35,677 nucleotides of DNA, taken from the NCBI GenBank assembly GCA_021413735.1, contig JAIOPV010000269.1:1-35677 (forward strand). Reading direction: 5' to 3'. A program made the translations under genes and the position numbers. The stretch is from Planctomycetota bacterium. GTDB taxonomy: Bacteria; Planctomycetota; Planctomycetia; Gemmatales; Gemmataceae. Positions 8,398-16,805 of the stretch are shown piece after piece (the first letter of the stretch is position 1; the number at the start of each line of letters is the position of its first letter). A model generated the notes under the pieces. That model did not search any database and was not told the DNA's origin. It was given only the letters and a program-made list of their open reading frames with translations.

Positions 8398-9177
8398 GTG
8401 CTGGCCGAACCCGACCGCACGCCTTACGACGTCAACTTCTGGTTGCTCGGCTTCCGCGTCCGGATTCACCCGCTGTTCTGGCTCGGCACAGTTCTACTCG
8501 GTGCAAGCACGCTCGACCTTGGCCTCTTGTATCTCGTCATTTGGGTCGGCGTTGTTCTGGTGTCGATTACCGTTCACGAACTGGGTCATGCCGTCGCTTT
8601 CCGACGGTTCGGCTCCGACTCGCACATTGTCCTGTGGATGTTCGGCGGGTTGGCTGTGCCGTCTTCGGGCATCTCGGGTCGGGGTCGGCGAATCCTGGTT
8701 TCGCTGGCTGGCCCGCTGGCCGGGTTCATCCTGTGCGGCGTCGTGTACGCTTCGCACCTCGCGACAGACTGGGGTTCGCCCAGGAACGGATTGCCGACCG
8801 CCTACCTCTATCTTTGGCTGGTGTTCGTGAACCTCTACTGGGGCATCTTCAACCTGTTGCCGGTGTATCCGCTCGATGGCGGGCAAGTGTCGCGGGAGTT
8901 GTGCGAAGGAAAGTGGCGTGGACGTGGAGTGGTCACCTCGTTGAAAATCTCGATCGGCACTGCCGCAACGGTCGCGATTTACAGCTTGGCTTGCGAGATG
9001 GAGCGGCGTTCACGCAACAACATCTTCGAATTCCTTCCGGACTGGTTTCCTCGTGGCAGTCTGTACACGGCGCTCCTGTTCGGGTTGCTCGCGTATCAGA
9101 GTTACCAGTTGCTCCAGTTCCACAGTCGCGGATACTACTACGAAGCGCCCGACGACCGCGTACCCTGGGAGAAGTGA
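8398..9177 (+). CDS. M50 / site-2-protease family membrane metalloprotease
   Basis: A 259-residue integral membrane zinc protease. The active site HELGH (His60, Glu61, His64 from this start) is in a hydrophobic helix, and the third zinc ligand region is FNLLPVYPLDGGQ. GGLAVPSSG and a further hydrophobic segment (LVSLAGPLAGFILCGVVY) are typical of the SpoIVFB/rhomboid-like short M50 subgroup without a PDZ domain. The family cleaves membrane-embedded substrates; the target here is unknown. A GTG at 8329 would add 23 residues, but it overlaps the promoter, whereas GTG 8398 has a well-placed GGAGG. It is divergent from the aminotransferase gene and followed 90 bp later by a secreted protein gene. 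Confidence 0.87.
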   Translation: MLAEPDRTPYDVNFWLLGFRVRIHPLFWLGTVLLGASTLDLGLLYLVIWVGVVLVSITVHELGHAVAFRRFGSDSHIVLWMFGGLAVPSSGISGRGRRILVSLAGPLAGFILCGVVYASHLATDWGSPRNGLPTAYLYLWLVFVNLYWGIFNLLPVYPLDGGQVSRELCEGKWRGRGVVTSLKISIGTAATVAIYSLACEMERRSRNNIFEFLPDWFPRGSLYTALLFGLLAYQSYQLLQFHSRGYYYEAPDDRVPWEK

Positions 9178-9267
9178 CGAAAGGTTTGCCCCAGACGGCG
9201 GGAATCGTATCCCAGAACTTATGAACCGCCGCGTGCCACACGTTCCTACCTTTTCCGGAGACTCGCC

Positions 9268-10278
9268 ATGACCGGCCGCCCATTCGCCGGAATACTCCTC
9301 GGCCTGCTCACCGTCGGGCCGCTGCTCGCCGACGATTCGAAGGTCGAGACCAACAAGCGCGACCCACTCACCGGGTTGGACATCAGCGTGTGGCAATGGC
9401 GACGATTTAGCAACCAGATCGCCATGCTGCCGCTTACCCGCACGCTCGCCGACGAACCGAAGGTTGAGCTGCCGAAGTTGCCCGACCCAGCGAAGTTGCC
9501 GGACGTCGCCACGTTCGACAAACTCGTCGTGAATTCCCTTCGCGACGTCCACAATCGCGGTGCCGACCTCTACAACATGTCGCAAAATTTCGAGGCCGCG
9601 TATCGGGTGTATCAGGGCGGGCTGCTCGCAGTTCAACCGCTACTCGCACACCGACCCGCAGCCCAGAAACTGATTGAGGAAGGCATCGCGAACGCCGAGA
9701 AAGAACTGACGCCAGCGAAGAGGGCATTCAAACTTCACGAGACAATCGAGGCCGTTCGCAAGTCCCTGAAGGATGCGAACGAACCGCTCATCAAGCCGAT
9801 CATTCCAGAACCAGAACCGAAGCCCAAACCGAAGCCCAAAGAGCCGCCAATCAAGCCGATCCCTGTTGAAACGGCTCCGACACCGCATGAAAAGAAGCCC
9901 GGCGAGGAGAAGAAGCCCGGCGAGAAAAAGCCGGTTGAGGAGAAGAAGCCGAAAGAGCCTGTCGAGATTAAAGCAACCGACCCGAACCCAATGGGGGTGA
10001 AGGCAGCCGGGCCATCCGGGAAAGTGACGCTCAAGGGGCAACCACTCACCGCTGCCGAGGTGACGGTGGTATCGCTCGATCAGAAGCTCCCGCGAGTCTT
10101 CACGGCGATTATTCAGGCGGACGGAACATACAAGTTCGCGGAAGCACTTCCGCCGGGGCGGTACGTCGTGATCGTCACGGCAAAGAACGTCCCGGAGAAG
10201 TATCAGACGACGACCACGTCGGGCGTGGTGATCGAGGTGAAGGCCGGGACGAGCGCATACGACATCGACTTGAAGTGA
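9268..10278 (+). CDS. Secreted protein with charged Lys/Pro linker and regulatory-like domain
   Basis: A 336-residue protein not recognised as a named family. It has a signal peptide (GILLGLLTVGPLLADD), a helical N-terminal half (about residues 20-165, one FEAAYRVYQGGLLAVQPLL segment resembling a TPR helix pair), a low-complexity linker of Lys, Pro and Glu (about 170-235, with repeated KPKPKP, EKKPGE and EEKKPK units), and a C-terminal carboxypeptidase-regulatory-like/transthyretin-like beta domain (GKVTLKGQPLTAAEVTVVS ... DGTYKFAEALPPGRYVVIVTA). The last domain resembles that of the lipoprotein at 4238-4642. The linker probably spans the envelope or cell wall. CCGGAG precedes the ATG. Function unknown. 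Confidence 0.75.
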   Translation: MTGRPFAGILLGLLTVGPLLADDSKVETNKRDPLTGLDISVWQWRRFSNQIAMLPLTRTLADEPKVELPKLPDPAKLPDVATFDKLVVNSLRDVHNRGADLYNMSQNFEAAYRVYQGGLLAVQPLLAHRPAAQKLIEEGIANAEKELTPAKRAFKLHETIEAVRKSLKDANEPLIKPIIPEPEPKPKPKPKEPPIKPIPVETAPTPHEKKPGEEKKPGEKKPVEEKKPKEPVEIKATDPNPMGVKAAGPSGKVTLKGQPLTAAEVTVVSLDQKLPRVFTAIIQADGTYKFAEALPPGRYVVIVTAKNVPEKYQTTTTSGVVIEVKAGTSAYDIDLK

Positions 10279-10294
10279 CACAGCATCGGCCGCG

Positions 10295-10948
10295 TTAGCG
10301 TTCTTCTCTTACAGTGACTCGGCCAGCGTCGAACCGCAGAATCCGTTCGCCGAGCAACTCCGCCTCGGCGTTGCTGTGCGTGATGTGCAACACCGTCATT
10401 TTGTGTTCAGTTCGAACACCGCGAAGCAACTCCACGATCCGATCCCTGGTATCTTCGTCCACCGCATTCAACGGCTCATCGAGAAGCAACACCGCGGGCC
10501 GAAATGCAATCGCTCGACCAAGGGCGACACGTTGCGCTTCACCACCACTTAGCCCAACCGCTCGCCGCTCAAGAAGTCCGCTCAGCCCGAGCAGTTCAGC
10601 CAGTTCACGCACGCGGCTCTCAACTTCGGAATGCTGCGTCTTGCGAACGTTCAGCGCGAAAGCGATGTTCTCCCACACGGTCATCGTCTTGAACAGCACG
10701 GCATCCTGTGGCACGTAGCCGACGTTCCGTATTGCTGGGGGAAACTGCGTGACGTCGTGACCGGCGAGCAGAATCCGACCGGCAGTTGGTCGACGCAATC
10801 CCGCAATCGCTTCGAGAAGGGTCGTCTTTCCGCTGCCGGTCTGACCCATGAGCACGGCGTACACACCCGTCGGAACCGTGAAAGTCACGCCGTCGAGGGC
10901 AAACTCGCCTTGTCGGATGCTCAGCCCCTCAACGGCGATCACACGCAC
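10295..10948 (-). CDS. ABC transporter ATPase, molybdate/tungstate type (Mod/Wtp-like)
   Basis: A 217-residue ABC ATPase, the motor of an importer. Walker A GQTGSGKTT (residues 35-43), Q-loop VPQD, signature LSGGEAQR, Walker B VLLLDEP and the switch His in HITHSNAE are all present. At 217 residues it lacks the C-terminal TOBE domain of classical ModC. It is the last gene of a three-gene minus-strand set: binding protein, permease, ATPase. Substrate assignment rests on the partners. The start is GTG at 10948; a GTG two codons later is possible. A 79-bp gap containing a hairpin separates it from the permease gene. Confidence 0.85.
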   Translation of the reverse strand: MRVIAVEGLSIRQGEFALDGVTFTVPTGVYAVLMGQTGSGKTTLLEAIAGLRRPTAGRILLAGHDVTQFPPAIRNVGYVPQDAVLFKTMTVWENIAFALNVRKTQHSEVESRVRELAELLGLSGLLERRAVGLSGGEAQRVALGRAIAFRPAVLLLDEPLNAVDEDTRDRIVELLRGVRTEHKMTVLHITHSNAEAELLGERILRFDAGRVTVREER

Positions 10949-10970
10949 CTCGTTGAAACGGTCTTCGCCG

Positions 10971-11011
10971 CTTGCGGCGTAGCGCTCACACTGGCAGCGC
11001 TACGCCGCAAG
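10971..11011. repeat. 16-bp inverted repeat inside the ABC operon
   Basis: Perfect arms CTTGCGGCGTAGCGCT (10971-10986) and its complement (10996-11011) with a 9-base loop. It lies between the permease and ATPase genes of the same minus-strand operon, so it could weaken downstream expression or protect the upstream mRNA end, or be a dispersed repeat. Confidence 0.7.
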
Positions 11012-11027
11012 GGGCAAAGCCGAATTC

Positions 11028-11834
11028 TCAAATCAGCCCGGTGCCACGCAGCCCGAACGCTCGCGTAATCACCAGCACGAACACCGCCACGCCGATCATC
11101 AACAGCGACACACCCAACGCCGCTTCCAGATTGCCAATGCTCAGTTCCAGGAACACTGATGTCGAAAGCACCTCGGTTCGCATCCGAGTCGCGCCGCAGA
11201 ACACCAGGATCGGTCCGAACTCGCCGAGCGCCCGTGCCCATGCCAGCGTGAACGCCGTGAGTATACCTCGCCGCGCTTCGGGAAGCGTCACCAGCCAAAA
11301 CGCCTGCGCCCGCGAGCAGCCGAGCGTTCTCGCGATATCTTCGGTTCGCGGATCGATCTGGTCGAACGTCACACGCATGGTTCGCACGGCAAACGCAGCC
11401 GACACCGCGAACTGTGCCAGCACCACCCCCGGAACTGCATACGCTACTGCGAACACATTCCGCTGAAACCACGCACCCGGTGGCATCTGAAACAGGATCA
11501 ACAGACTCAAGCCCACGACCAGCGGCGGCAGCAAGATCGGAACATCCACAAGTAGGTCGATGAATCCTCGGCCCGGGAACCGCGTTCGCGAAAGTAAGTA
11601 CCCCAGCGGAACCGCGACCCAGACCGACAGGATCGCAGCGGCCGAACAACTGATGAGGCTCAGCCAGATCGCGGCGCGAATCTGCGGTGATGCGAACACA
11701 TGGCCGAGATCGACCGTGGAAGTGTAGGCAACATCAGCGACAAGAAGCGCCGCGACGAGCCCGACGTATAGCCCGCCGAGAAGCGAGAGACAGAGATAGA
11801 ACGGCACGTCCGACTTCGGCCGAGGAGCGGTCAC
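11028..11834 (-). CDS. ABC transporter permease, molybdate/tungstate type
   Basis: A 268-residue polytopic membrane protein with about six hydrophobic helices. The EAA loop that docks the ATPase is visible as TLGCSRAQAFWLVTLPEARRG, followed by ALGEFGPILVFCG, a segment typical of ModB/WtpB/CysT permeases. The frame opens at 11873, but GTG at 11834 overlaps the stop of the upstream binding-protein gene (GTGA, 11831-11834), the usual coupling arrangement, and gives a sensible N-terminus (TAPRPKSDVPFYLCLSLLGG). It forms the channel for the oxyanion delivered by the binding protein. Confidence 0.87.
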   Translation of the reverse strand: MTAPRPKSDVPFYLCLSLLGGLYVGLVAALLVADVAYTSTVDLGHVFASPQIRAAIWLSLISCSAAAILSVWVAVPLGYLLSRTRFPGRGFIDLLVDVPILLPPLVVGLSLLILFQMPPGAWFQRNVFAVAYAVPGVVLAQFAVSAAFAVRTMRVTFDQIDPRTEDIARTLGCSRAQAFWLVTLPEARRGILTAFTLAWARALGEFGPILVFCGATRMRTEVLSTSVFLELSIGNLEAALGVSLLMIGVAVFVLVITRAFGLRGTGLI

Positions 11835-12685
11835 TTCGTGCCTCCCACATCGGCCGTGCGACCGTCGGCCCAAGTGCTGGCGTTCTCCTCGACGCGGAAC
11901 TTGAACTCACGGAAACGCACGAGTCCGCGATCGCTCGCTGCGACATATCGCGCGAACCGACGGGCGGCTTCTGGATCACGCGTTTGATTCAGCACAGCCA
12001 TTTCGACTCGGCCTTCAACGCCATCAAGTTCCGGTACCGTGAGAACAGTTTGCTCTTTATAAGCGGGTGCGTGGGCGACCGCGTCCCAGACAATCGCAGC
12101 ATCGACGCCGCCGATTTTCGTGGCATTCGCGGCTTCCGTGACGGTTCCCGTGTCAACCGCGTGAGGTTCGAGTGCGGCCCATTTCCCTGTCTTGGTCAGG
12201 TGATTACGGGCGAGCTTCCCGACAGCTGCGGCAGGATTCGGCACGGCCACTTTCACACCATCGCGAAGCAGATCCGCCCACGTCGCGATGCCCTTCGGAT
12301 TCGTTTTCGCAAGCAATAGCACGCCATGCACGCGAGCAATCGGAAGCGACTCTGCCGCGAGGCCCGCTTCTCGCGCTTGCCGGATGTAGCTGTCGTCGGC
12401 GGGAATAAACAGGTCGGCGGGTTCGGTCGCATTCGGGAAGCGAACTTTGGTGAGGATGTCTTCTGAAGCACCGAATCGGAGTTCGACTCGCTGACCCGTT
12501 TCGGTTTCGTAGTCCGTGGCGATGAGTTCGAGTGGTAGTCGGCTCGTAGGTGCAGCGTACACGATGAGCGGTTGGTTCGCAGGTGTGGGTCGGTGCTGCC
12601 GTTCACGCCAGAACAAGCCCGCTGCGAACAGCCCGAGCAAAAGCAAGGAACCGACTGCGATCATCGTGGAGGAACTGGTTCGCAT
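11831..12685 (-). CDS. Periplasmic molybdate/tungstate-type substrate-binding protein
   Basis: A 284-residue extracytoplasmic binding protein with an uncleaved or cleaved N-terminal hydrophobic segment (residues 9-26, no lipobox Cys). The domain starts LIVYAAPTSRLPLELIATDYETETG and shows the class features DLFIPADDSYI, AVPNPAAAVGKLA and GGVDAAIVWDAVAHAP seen in ModA-type (SBP_bac_11) proteins. Together with the overlapping permease and the ATPase it makes a complete importer. Molybdate or tungstate is the likely ligand; sulfate or another oxyanion cannot be excluded. The 176-bp gap upstream is shared with the divergent TPR gene. Confidence 0.82.
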   Translation of the reverse strand: MRTSSSTMIAVGSLLLLGLFAAGLFWRERQHRPTPANQPLIVYAAPTSRLPLELIATDYETETGQRVELRFGASEDILTKVRFPNATEPADLFIPADDSYIRQAREAGLAAESLPIARVHGVLLLAKTNPKGIATWADLLRDGVKVAVPNPAAAVGKLARNHLTKTGKWAALEPHAVDTGTVTEAANATKIGGVDAAIVWDAVAHAPAYKEQTVLTVPELDGVEGRVEMAVLNQTRDPEAARRFARYVAASDRGLVRFREFKFRVEENASTWADGRTADVGGTK

Positions 12686-12715
12686 TGTCGGTTCCGGTTG
12701 TCGTGAGTCCGCGTT

Positions 12716-12743
12716 ATTGTGCCGACGAAGCAGAGATTCGCAA
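12716..12743 (-). promoter_or_regulatory. Possible promoter of the ABC operon
   Basis: Minus strand TTGCGA (12743-12738), 16-bp spacer, CACAAT (12721-12716), about 30 bases before the binding-protein start at 12685. Each box matches consensus at only four of six positions. No oxyanion riboswitch-like structure was recognised. Confidence 0.3.
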
Positions 12744-12861
12744 GGGCCACGCGGAATGCGTATTGCTGAGTGGAATTGTTGTCGGTTTCTCGTTGCCAGT
12801 TCTCTCTAGCGAGAGTTAAATCGAGTCACGGCTGGAAACGCCCGACAACTCAGGTGCCAGG

Positions 12862-15225
12862 ATGAACATTCGATTCGTAATCAAACTGGCCTTCCTCGGA
12901 TTCCTCGGGTTCGTGGGGCTTGCCGTGGTTGCTGTCCGATTTGTCGCTTGGAAGGACGCACAACAAGCCCGCGTCGAGAAGCAGGCAGCACCTCAGATTG
13001 AGCGGGTTGTCGAACGGAAGCAACTCACATTCAGCGATCCGACGACGCCGACAGTCCAAGACGCTGAAATCTTCGGTGGCGTTCTGACTCGCCTCGGAGA
13101 CGCCATCAGTCGCAAGGACGTAGACGCGGTCGGGGCGGCCTTCGACGGCGAACGATTCACCGACGAACTTGATCGGCGTGGCGTCATCGACCGCATCCCA
13201 GGAAGCCGAGCCCGCAACCGCGAGGAGTGCATCCAACGGGCGTGCCCGATGTTCGGCACATCCCTGGCGGCCAACGAGTCGTTCCAGTGGGATCAGGTCG
13301 ATGTGCGGCGAATCCGCTGGTCGTCTGATCGAACCGAAGCAATCGTGTCCGCCCAACACCGCCATCCGCTCAATCCCGAGACGGTGAACAAAGTTCGCTG
13401 GTGGTTTGTCCGCACTCCGGCGGGCTGGAAGGTGTACGACCTGGAGGAACTCGACCTCGGAATTCGGTTCACCGAGTTGCTCGGGTTGCTGCTTACCAAG
13501 GACGTCCTCGACCAGTTGGGCACCAATCCCAAACAGCTTCAGGCAGGTGCTCTCGGCATCCGCGAGGCGATCGCGGCTATCGTGGTGCGGAAGAACGTGG
13601 ACGAAGCCGAACGGCACCTCGACGCCGCGAGGCGCATCAAATTACCGCCAATCTTGCTCGCAATCGTGAGACTGATCGAAGCGCGAATCTTCATCGAAAA
13701 ACTGAACCCCGAAGAGGCGTTGAAGCGGATCGACGAAGCAGATCAACTCCATCCGAACATCCCGGTATCTGGCGTCATCCGCTCGACAACTCTTACTCTA
13801 CTTGGCAGACCCGACGAGGCGTTGCCGTTGATTCGCAAGTACCTCGACGAAATCGGTCCCGACGCCGACGGCTACCTCGTCGAAGGTGCTGCACTTGAGG
13901 GACTGCGCCGCCCAGAAGAGGCAGCGGCAGCATACCGCAAATCGCTCGACCAAGCCCCGGACGTGCCCGAAGCGTTGGAGGCGCTTCGCCGGGTGCTCCC
14001 CGAAGATCAGAAGGCTGAACTGGGAACCCGACTGACCAAGGCGGCCGACCCGGTGAAACTGTACGAAGAGGTTCTCACTCTCGCCTCTGAGGCGAATGAC
14101 ACTCACGCCATCGAGGAATTGCTGCGCGGCCTCCGGCTGGCCGCACCAAACGATGTCCGAGGAATCACTCCCAACATCCGCCGATTGATCGAGAAGAAGA
14201 AATTCACCGATGCCGCAACGGAAATGAAACACGGTTTGTCTCGCGTGAAAGACGCCGAGAAGCGGCAAGTGCTGAACACGTATCTTTACTCGATGTCGGA
14301 CGCTGATCGCCACCTTGAGGCGTACAACGCGATCCCCAAAGATCAGGCGGTCGAAGCGTTCAAGATCCTGGCCAGCGATCTGGAAGACGCTCTCTTCGAC
14401 GATTGGGACGACAAGAAACCAGACAACATCGCGAAGCACCTTCGCGGCCTGGTCGCTGCCCACCGCAAGCAGGTTCCGAGCGATGTCTGGCTCGGGTTCT
14501 ACGACGCCACCCTCCTCCAGAACGCCAAGGAATACGAGAAGGCCGAACGCGGGTTCGCCGCCGCACATGCCGAATACCTCAAGACAGCGAAACCCACGGG
14601 GGAGAAGGACTGGCGTGTCGATCAGTTCCGCTACCGCCGTGTCGAGTGCCTGTACTCGCTCAAGCAGGGCTTGAAGGCGTTCGCCGAGATCGGACCCGAA
14701 CAGGAGACGTTCCAGCAGCTCGCCTACCGCTACGCCGGCGACAGCGACGCGAGCGGCCTCGAAAATCTCGTCGCAGCCCGTCGGAAGCGTTCGCCAGACG
14801 AACTCCAGTTGCTGTACTGGTCGGCCAAGTCGCACGAATTGCGGAACGAACTGGGCCTGGCGGCTGACGAGTATCTGGAGTTCGTGCGGAAGACGAACGA
14901 TGAGGTGCCGAACTACCACATGGCTGCGACTCAGTGCGTGCGAAACTACCTCCGGGTGGAGCAACTCCGAGATGCCCGCGCTGCCGTGATGGAGTTCGGC
15001 CCGGACGTGATCCACGATAGCTTACGGGCGGCGGTCTTGCTGGCCGAAGGCCAGTCGGCGGAGGTGGAGGCAATGCTCGCGGGCTTCGCAGAGCGACCCA
15101 ACGGGGCGGGGCACTTCTATTACGACGAAGACTTCGCCCGTCTGATGGCCCGTCCCGAGAACGCGATGCTGCGGAAGAAGTACCCGGACTCACGGACGAC
15201 GAATCGTATCCGCTCAAAGGATTGA
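12862..15225 (+). CDS. Membrane-anchored TPR-repeat protein
   Basis: A 787-residue protein with one N-terminal membrane helix (residues 8-28, MNIRFVIKLAFLGFLGFVGLAVVAV), so the bulk is probably periplasmic. Residues about 65-190 form a separate alpha/beta domain of unknown type (VDAVGAAFDGERFTDELDRRG ... VRWWFVRTPAGWKVYDLEELD). From about 230 to the end the sequence is helical with TPR-like helix pairs, clearest at IFIEKLNPEEALKRIDEADQLHP and YLVEGAALEGLRRPEEAAAAYRKSLDQAPDVPEALEALRRVLP, and again near the C-terminus. Such proteins are scaffolds for protein contacts. No catalytic motif seen and no operon partner. Confidence 0.82.
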   Translation: MNIRFVIKLAFLGFLGFVGLAVVAVRFVAWKDAQQARVEKQAAPQIERVVERKQLTFSDPTTPTVQDAEIFGGVLTRLGDAISRKDVDAVGAAFDGERFTDELDRRGVIDRIPGSRARNREECIQRACPMFGTSLAANESFQWDQVDVRRIRWSSDRTEAIVSAQHRHPLNPETVNKVRWWFVRTPAGWKVYDLEELDLGIRFTELLGLLLTKDVLDQLGTNPKQLQAGALGIREAIAAIVVRKNVDEAERHLDAARRIKLPPILLAIVRLIEARIFIEKLNPEEALKRIDEADQLHPNIPVSGVIRSTTLTLLGRPDEALPLIRKYLDEIGPDADGYLVEGAALEGLRRPEEAAAAYRKSLDQAPDVPEALEALRRVLPEDQKAELGTRLTKAADPVKLYEEVLTLASEANDTHAIEELLRGLRLAAPNDVRGITPNIRRLIEKKKFTDAATEMKHGLSRVKDAEKRQVLNTYLYSMSDADRHLEAYNAIPKDQAVEAFKILASDLEDALFDDWDDKKPDNIAKHLRGLVAAHRKQVPSDVWLGFYDATLLQNAKEYEKAERGFAAAHAEYLKTAKPTGEKDWRVDQFRYRRVECLYSLKQGLKAFAEIGPEQETFQQLAYRYAGDSDASGLENLVAARRKRSPDELQLLYWSAKSHELRNELGLAADEYLEFVRKTNDEVPNYHMAATQCVRNYLRVEQLRDARAAVMEFGPDVIHDSLRAAVLLAEGQSAEVEAMLAGFAERPNGAGHFYYDEDFARLMARPENAMLRKKYPDSRTTNRIRSKD

Positions 15226-15277
15226 CGATTCCTCTCCGCGTCGGACTCAGATCAGAACTCGGGGCGGAATCGCCTGC

Positions 15278-15394
15278 CTCTGTGGTCTGCGGGCGCGATG
15301 CCCGCAAAAGCTGTGGCGCTCCGATGGTTTTGCAGTGTATCGAGAGGCGACTGGATCTCTTCAGGGGCGAGCAAGCTGCCCGCGGTCCACAGAG
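15278..15394. repeat. Nested imperfect inverted repeat
   Basis: Outer arms 15278-15294 and 15378-15394 match at 15 of 17 positions. The left arm also forms a tight hairpin with 15300-15306 (TGCGGGC, loop GCGAT, GCCCGCA). It fills most of the 216-bp gap after the TPR gene and could end its transcript by the inner hairpin. I see nothing else in this gap. Confidence 0.6.
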
Positions 15395-15441
15395 TTAAGA
15401 CAACCCCACCTTCAAAACGCTGATCCCCAACGAGGCACGTA

Positions 15442-15570
15442 ATGCGTTCCGCTTTTCTCGCCGTACTCGTTCTTGCAACCCCGTGTTCGGCAGCGGGAAC
15501 CCGAGAGAAACCGAATGTCGTGTTCATCCTCGCGGACGATAGGGATTATGTCGAGCGAGACTCATGCTCC
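15442..15570 (+). pseudogene. Sulfatase N-terminal remnant
   Basis: The ATG at 15442 begins a signal peptide (MRSAFLAVLVLATPCSAAG) followed by REKPNVVFILADD, the hallmark first strand and metal-binding Asp pair of type I sulfatases (usual length 450-550 residues). After ADD the frame drifts away from the family and stops at 15649; no catalytic CxPSR-type motif follows anywhere nearby. The right boundary given is approximate. I read it as a sulfatase gene cut by insertion of the island to its right. Confidence 0.7.
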
Positions 15571-15700
15571 CACAGTTCAAATCGGCTTGAAAATACACCG
15601 GAATCACGCTTCCGCCACTCCAGTGACTCGGGGGTTTGGGTTGAGTTGTGAGGAATTAACTACACTGGGCTACACTCCTCACAGAAAAACTGAAACGTGG

Positions 15701-16271
15701 TCAGTCGCCACAGAAGGCCGCGTAATCTTCGGCGAATTCCTTTCGGAGTTGCGAGATGCGACCGGCACTCAAGCCGAACTCGACCGCGAGCTCCTTGGTT
15801 CGGTGCCCAAGTGCCAATCCGCGCACCAACCGCTGCTTCGCGGTCGGAAGCCGGTATTCCCATCCACATCCACCGAAATCGCAGCGGAACTGAACTTGGT
15901 CGGGCACCGGTGTCTGCGTGTTGTCGCACAGTGCGTGTTCGATCACGTTCTCATCCGGGATACGTGCTCTCGATTGTCGCGGTTCCATCGGTTGTCGGAA
16001 CTGCTGACAAGCGAGAGAGGCAATCGTTGGCGAGTTCTTGACCGCATGCCTGGCGCCCACTGTTCACGGCTCGGACACCGTACCGAGCTAGCGCCGAGAT
16101 GAACTCGGCGGGATTGCGGTCCTTCTGAACGAGCCGGATGTACCAGACCCAGCACAACGCCACCGTCTCGCAGATCGCGTCTTCCCGACTGTGTGGACAC
16201 GGCACATGCCGAAACCGGAAACGGGCGATCCACAGAATTCGCGACAACACCGGGCGAGGTTTGTCGTTCAA
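15701..16271 (-). pseudogene. Frameshifted planctomycete sigma-like HTH protein
   Basis: Two overlapping minus-strand frames join into one protein. The N-terminal part (from TTG 16271) reads RILWIARFRFRHVPCPHSREDAICETVALCWVWYIRLVQK ... VRAVNSGRQACGQELANDCLSRL and runs out at 15951. The C-terminal part in another frame reads DENVIEHALCDNTQTPVPDQVQFRCDF ... KQRLVRGLALGHRTKELAVEFGLSAGRISQLRKEF, a sigma-region-4-like helix-turn-helix, ending at 15701. I recognise this order from a common uncharacterised planctomycete family often found in accessory regions. One net frameshift lies between about 15960 and 16020. Confidence 0.65.
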
Positions 16272-16345
16272 AGCCGCGGATATGTCGGCAATTGGAAGGG
16301 TCCAAATCGAGAGATAAACTACCTATCTTATATCGCATCATATAC

Positions 16346-16489
16346 TATGACACACATATTTATGTTATTTAGTCCATGTGATAGTGTTGGCCTCATTGGC
16401 CTGCGCCCGATCCCAACAAGTGGTGGCGTCAACTGATAGCTAAGTTCCTCCGCTACATATTATGACACATTTCTAACTGTTATTTAGTC
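16346..16489. repeat. Spaced direct repeat in an AT-rich tract
   Basis: TATGACACA-N8-TGTTATTTAGTC occurs at 16346-16374 and again at 16461-16489, same strand, same 8-base internal spacing, 115 bp apart; the N8 sequences differ. The tract from about 16310 to 16500 is clearly richer in A and T than the rest of the window, a sign of foreign origin. Conserved boxes with a variable centre suggest protein binding sites or recombination/end sequences rather than a simple duplication. Confidence 0.6.
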
Positions 16490-16805
16490 TTATGATTGTC
16501 TGTTTTTGCCTCCCACTCCTGGCGATTATCTCACACAAACGCTCACAACAATTGGCGTGTTCAAGCCCGGATGGCAAGAGGAATCGACGCCGGCCCTCTT
16601 TCTGGTTGTCGCCCAAAGAAAGTGGCTCAGCACTCCGATTTGACCTACGGTTCGATGCTTCGGTCGAGGTGACCGAAGCAAGAACATTGCTAACATGGCC
16701 GAGACAGAGACGGCAGAACCGTTAATTGCAGGAACTCGCGGCAGGCCAATCCGAACTTTCAACCCGATAGCGGTGTCATCCTGAGTAGGCATTTGGGGAG
16801 AGGTT
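16490..16805. other. Non-coding leader of the DUF4209 gene with a small hairpin
   Basis: I see no convincing gene in this 316-bp stretch. A perfect 9-bp hairpin (GCTTCGGTC, loop GAGGT, GACCGAAGC) lies at 16657-16679. GGGGAGAGG just before the ATG at 16806 is the ribosome binding site. Confidence 0.5.

Noticed and set aside
13798-15015. 405-residue open frame antisense to the TPR gene
   Set aside because: Shadow of a TPR-containing coding frame; composition is typical of reversed coding sequence.
15647-15683. TGTGAGGA...TCCTCACA inverted repeat after the sigma-like pseudogene
   Set aside because: 8-bp arms around a 21-base loop are weak; it could be a terminator but support is too thin to list.
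16492-16792. Short open frames on both strands in the leader before the DUF4209 gene
   Set aside because: No ribosome binding site, no recognisable motif and they disagree in strand; treated as non-coding.
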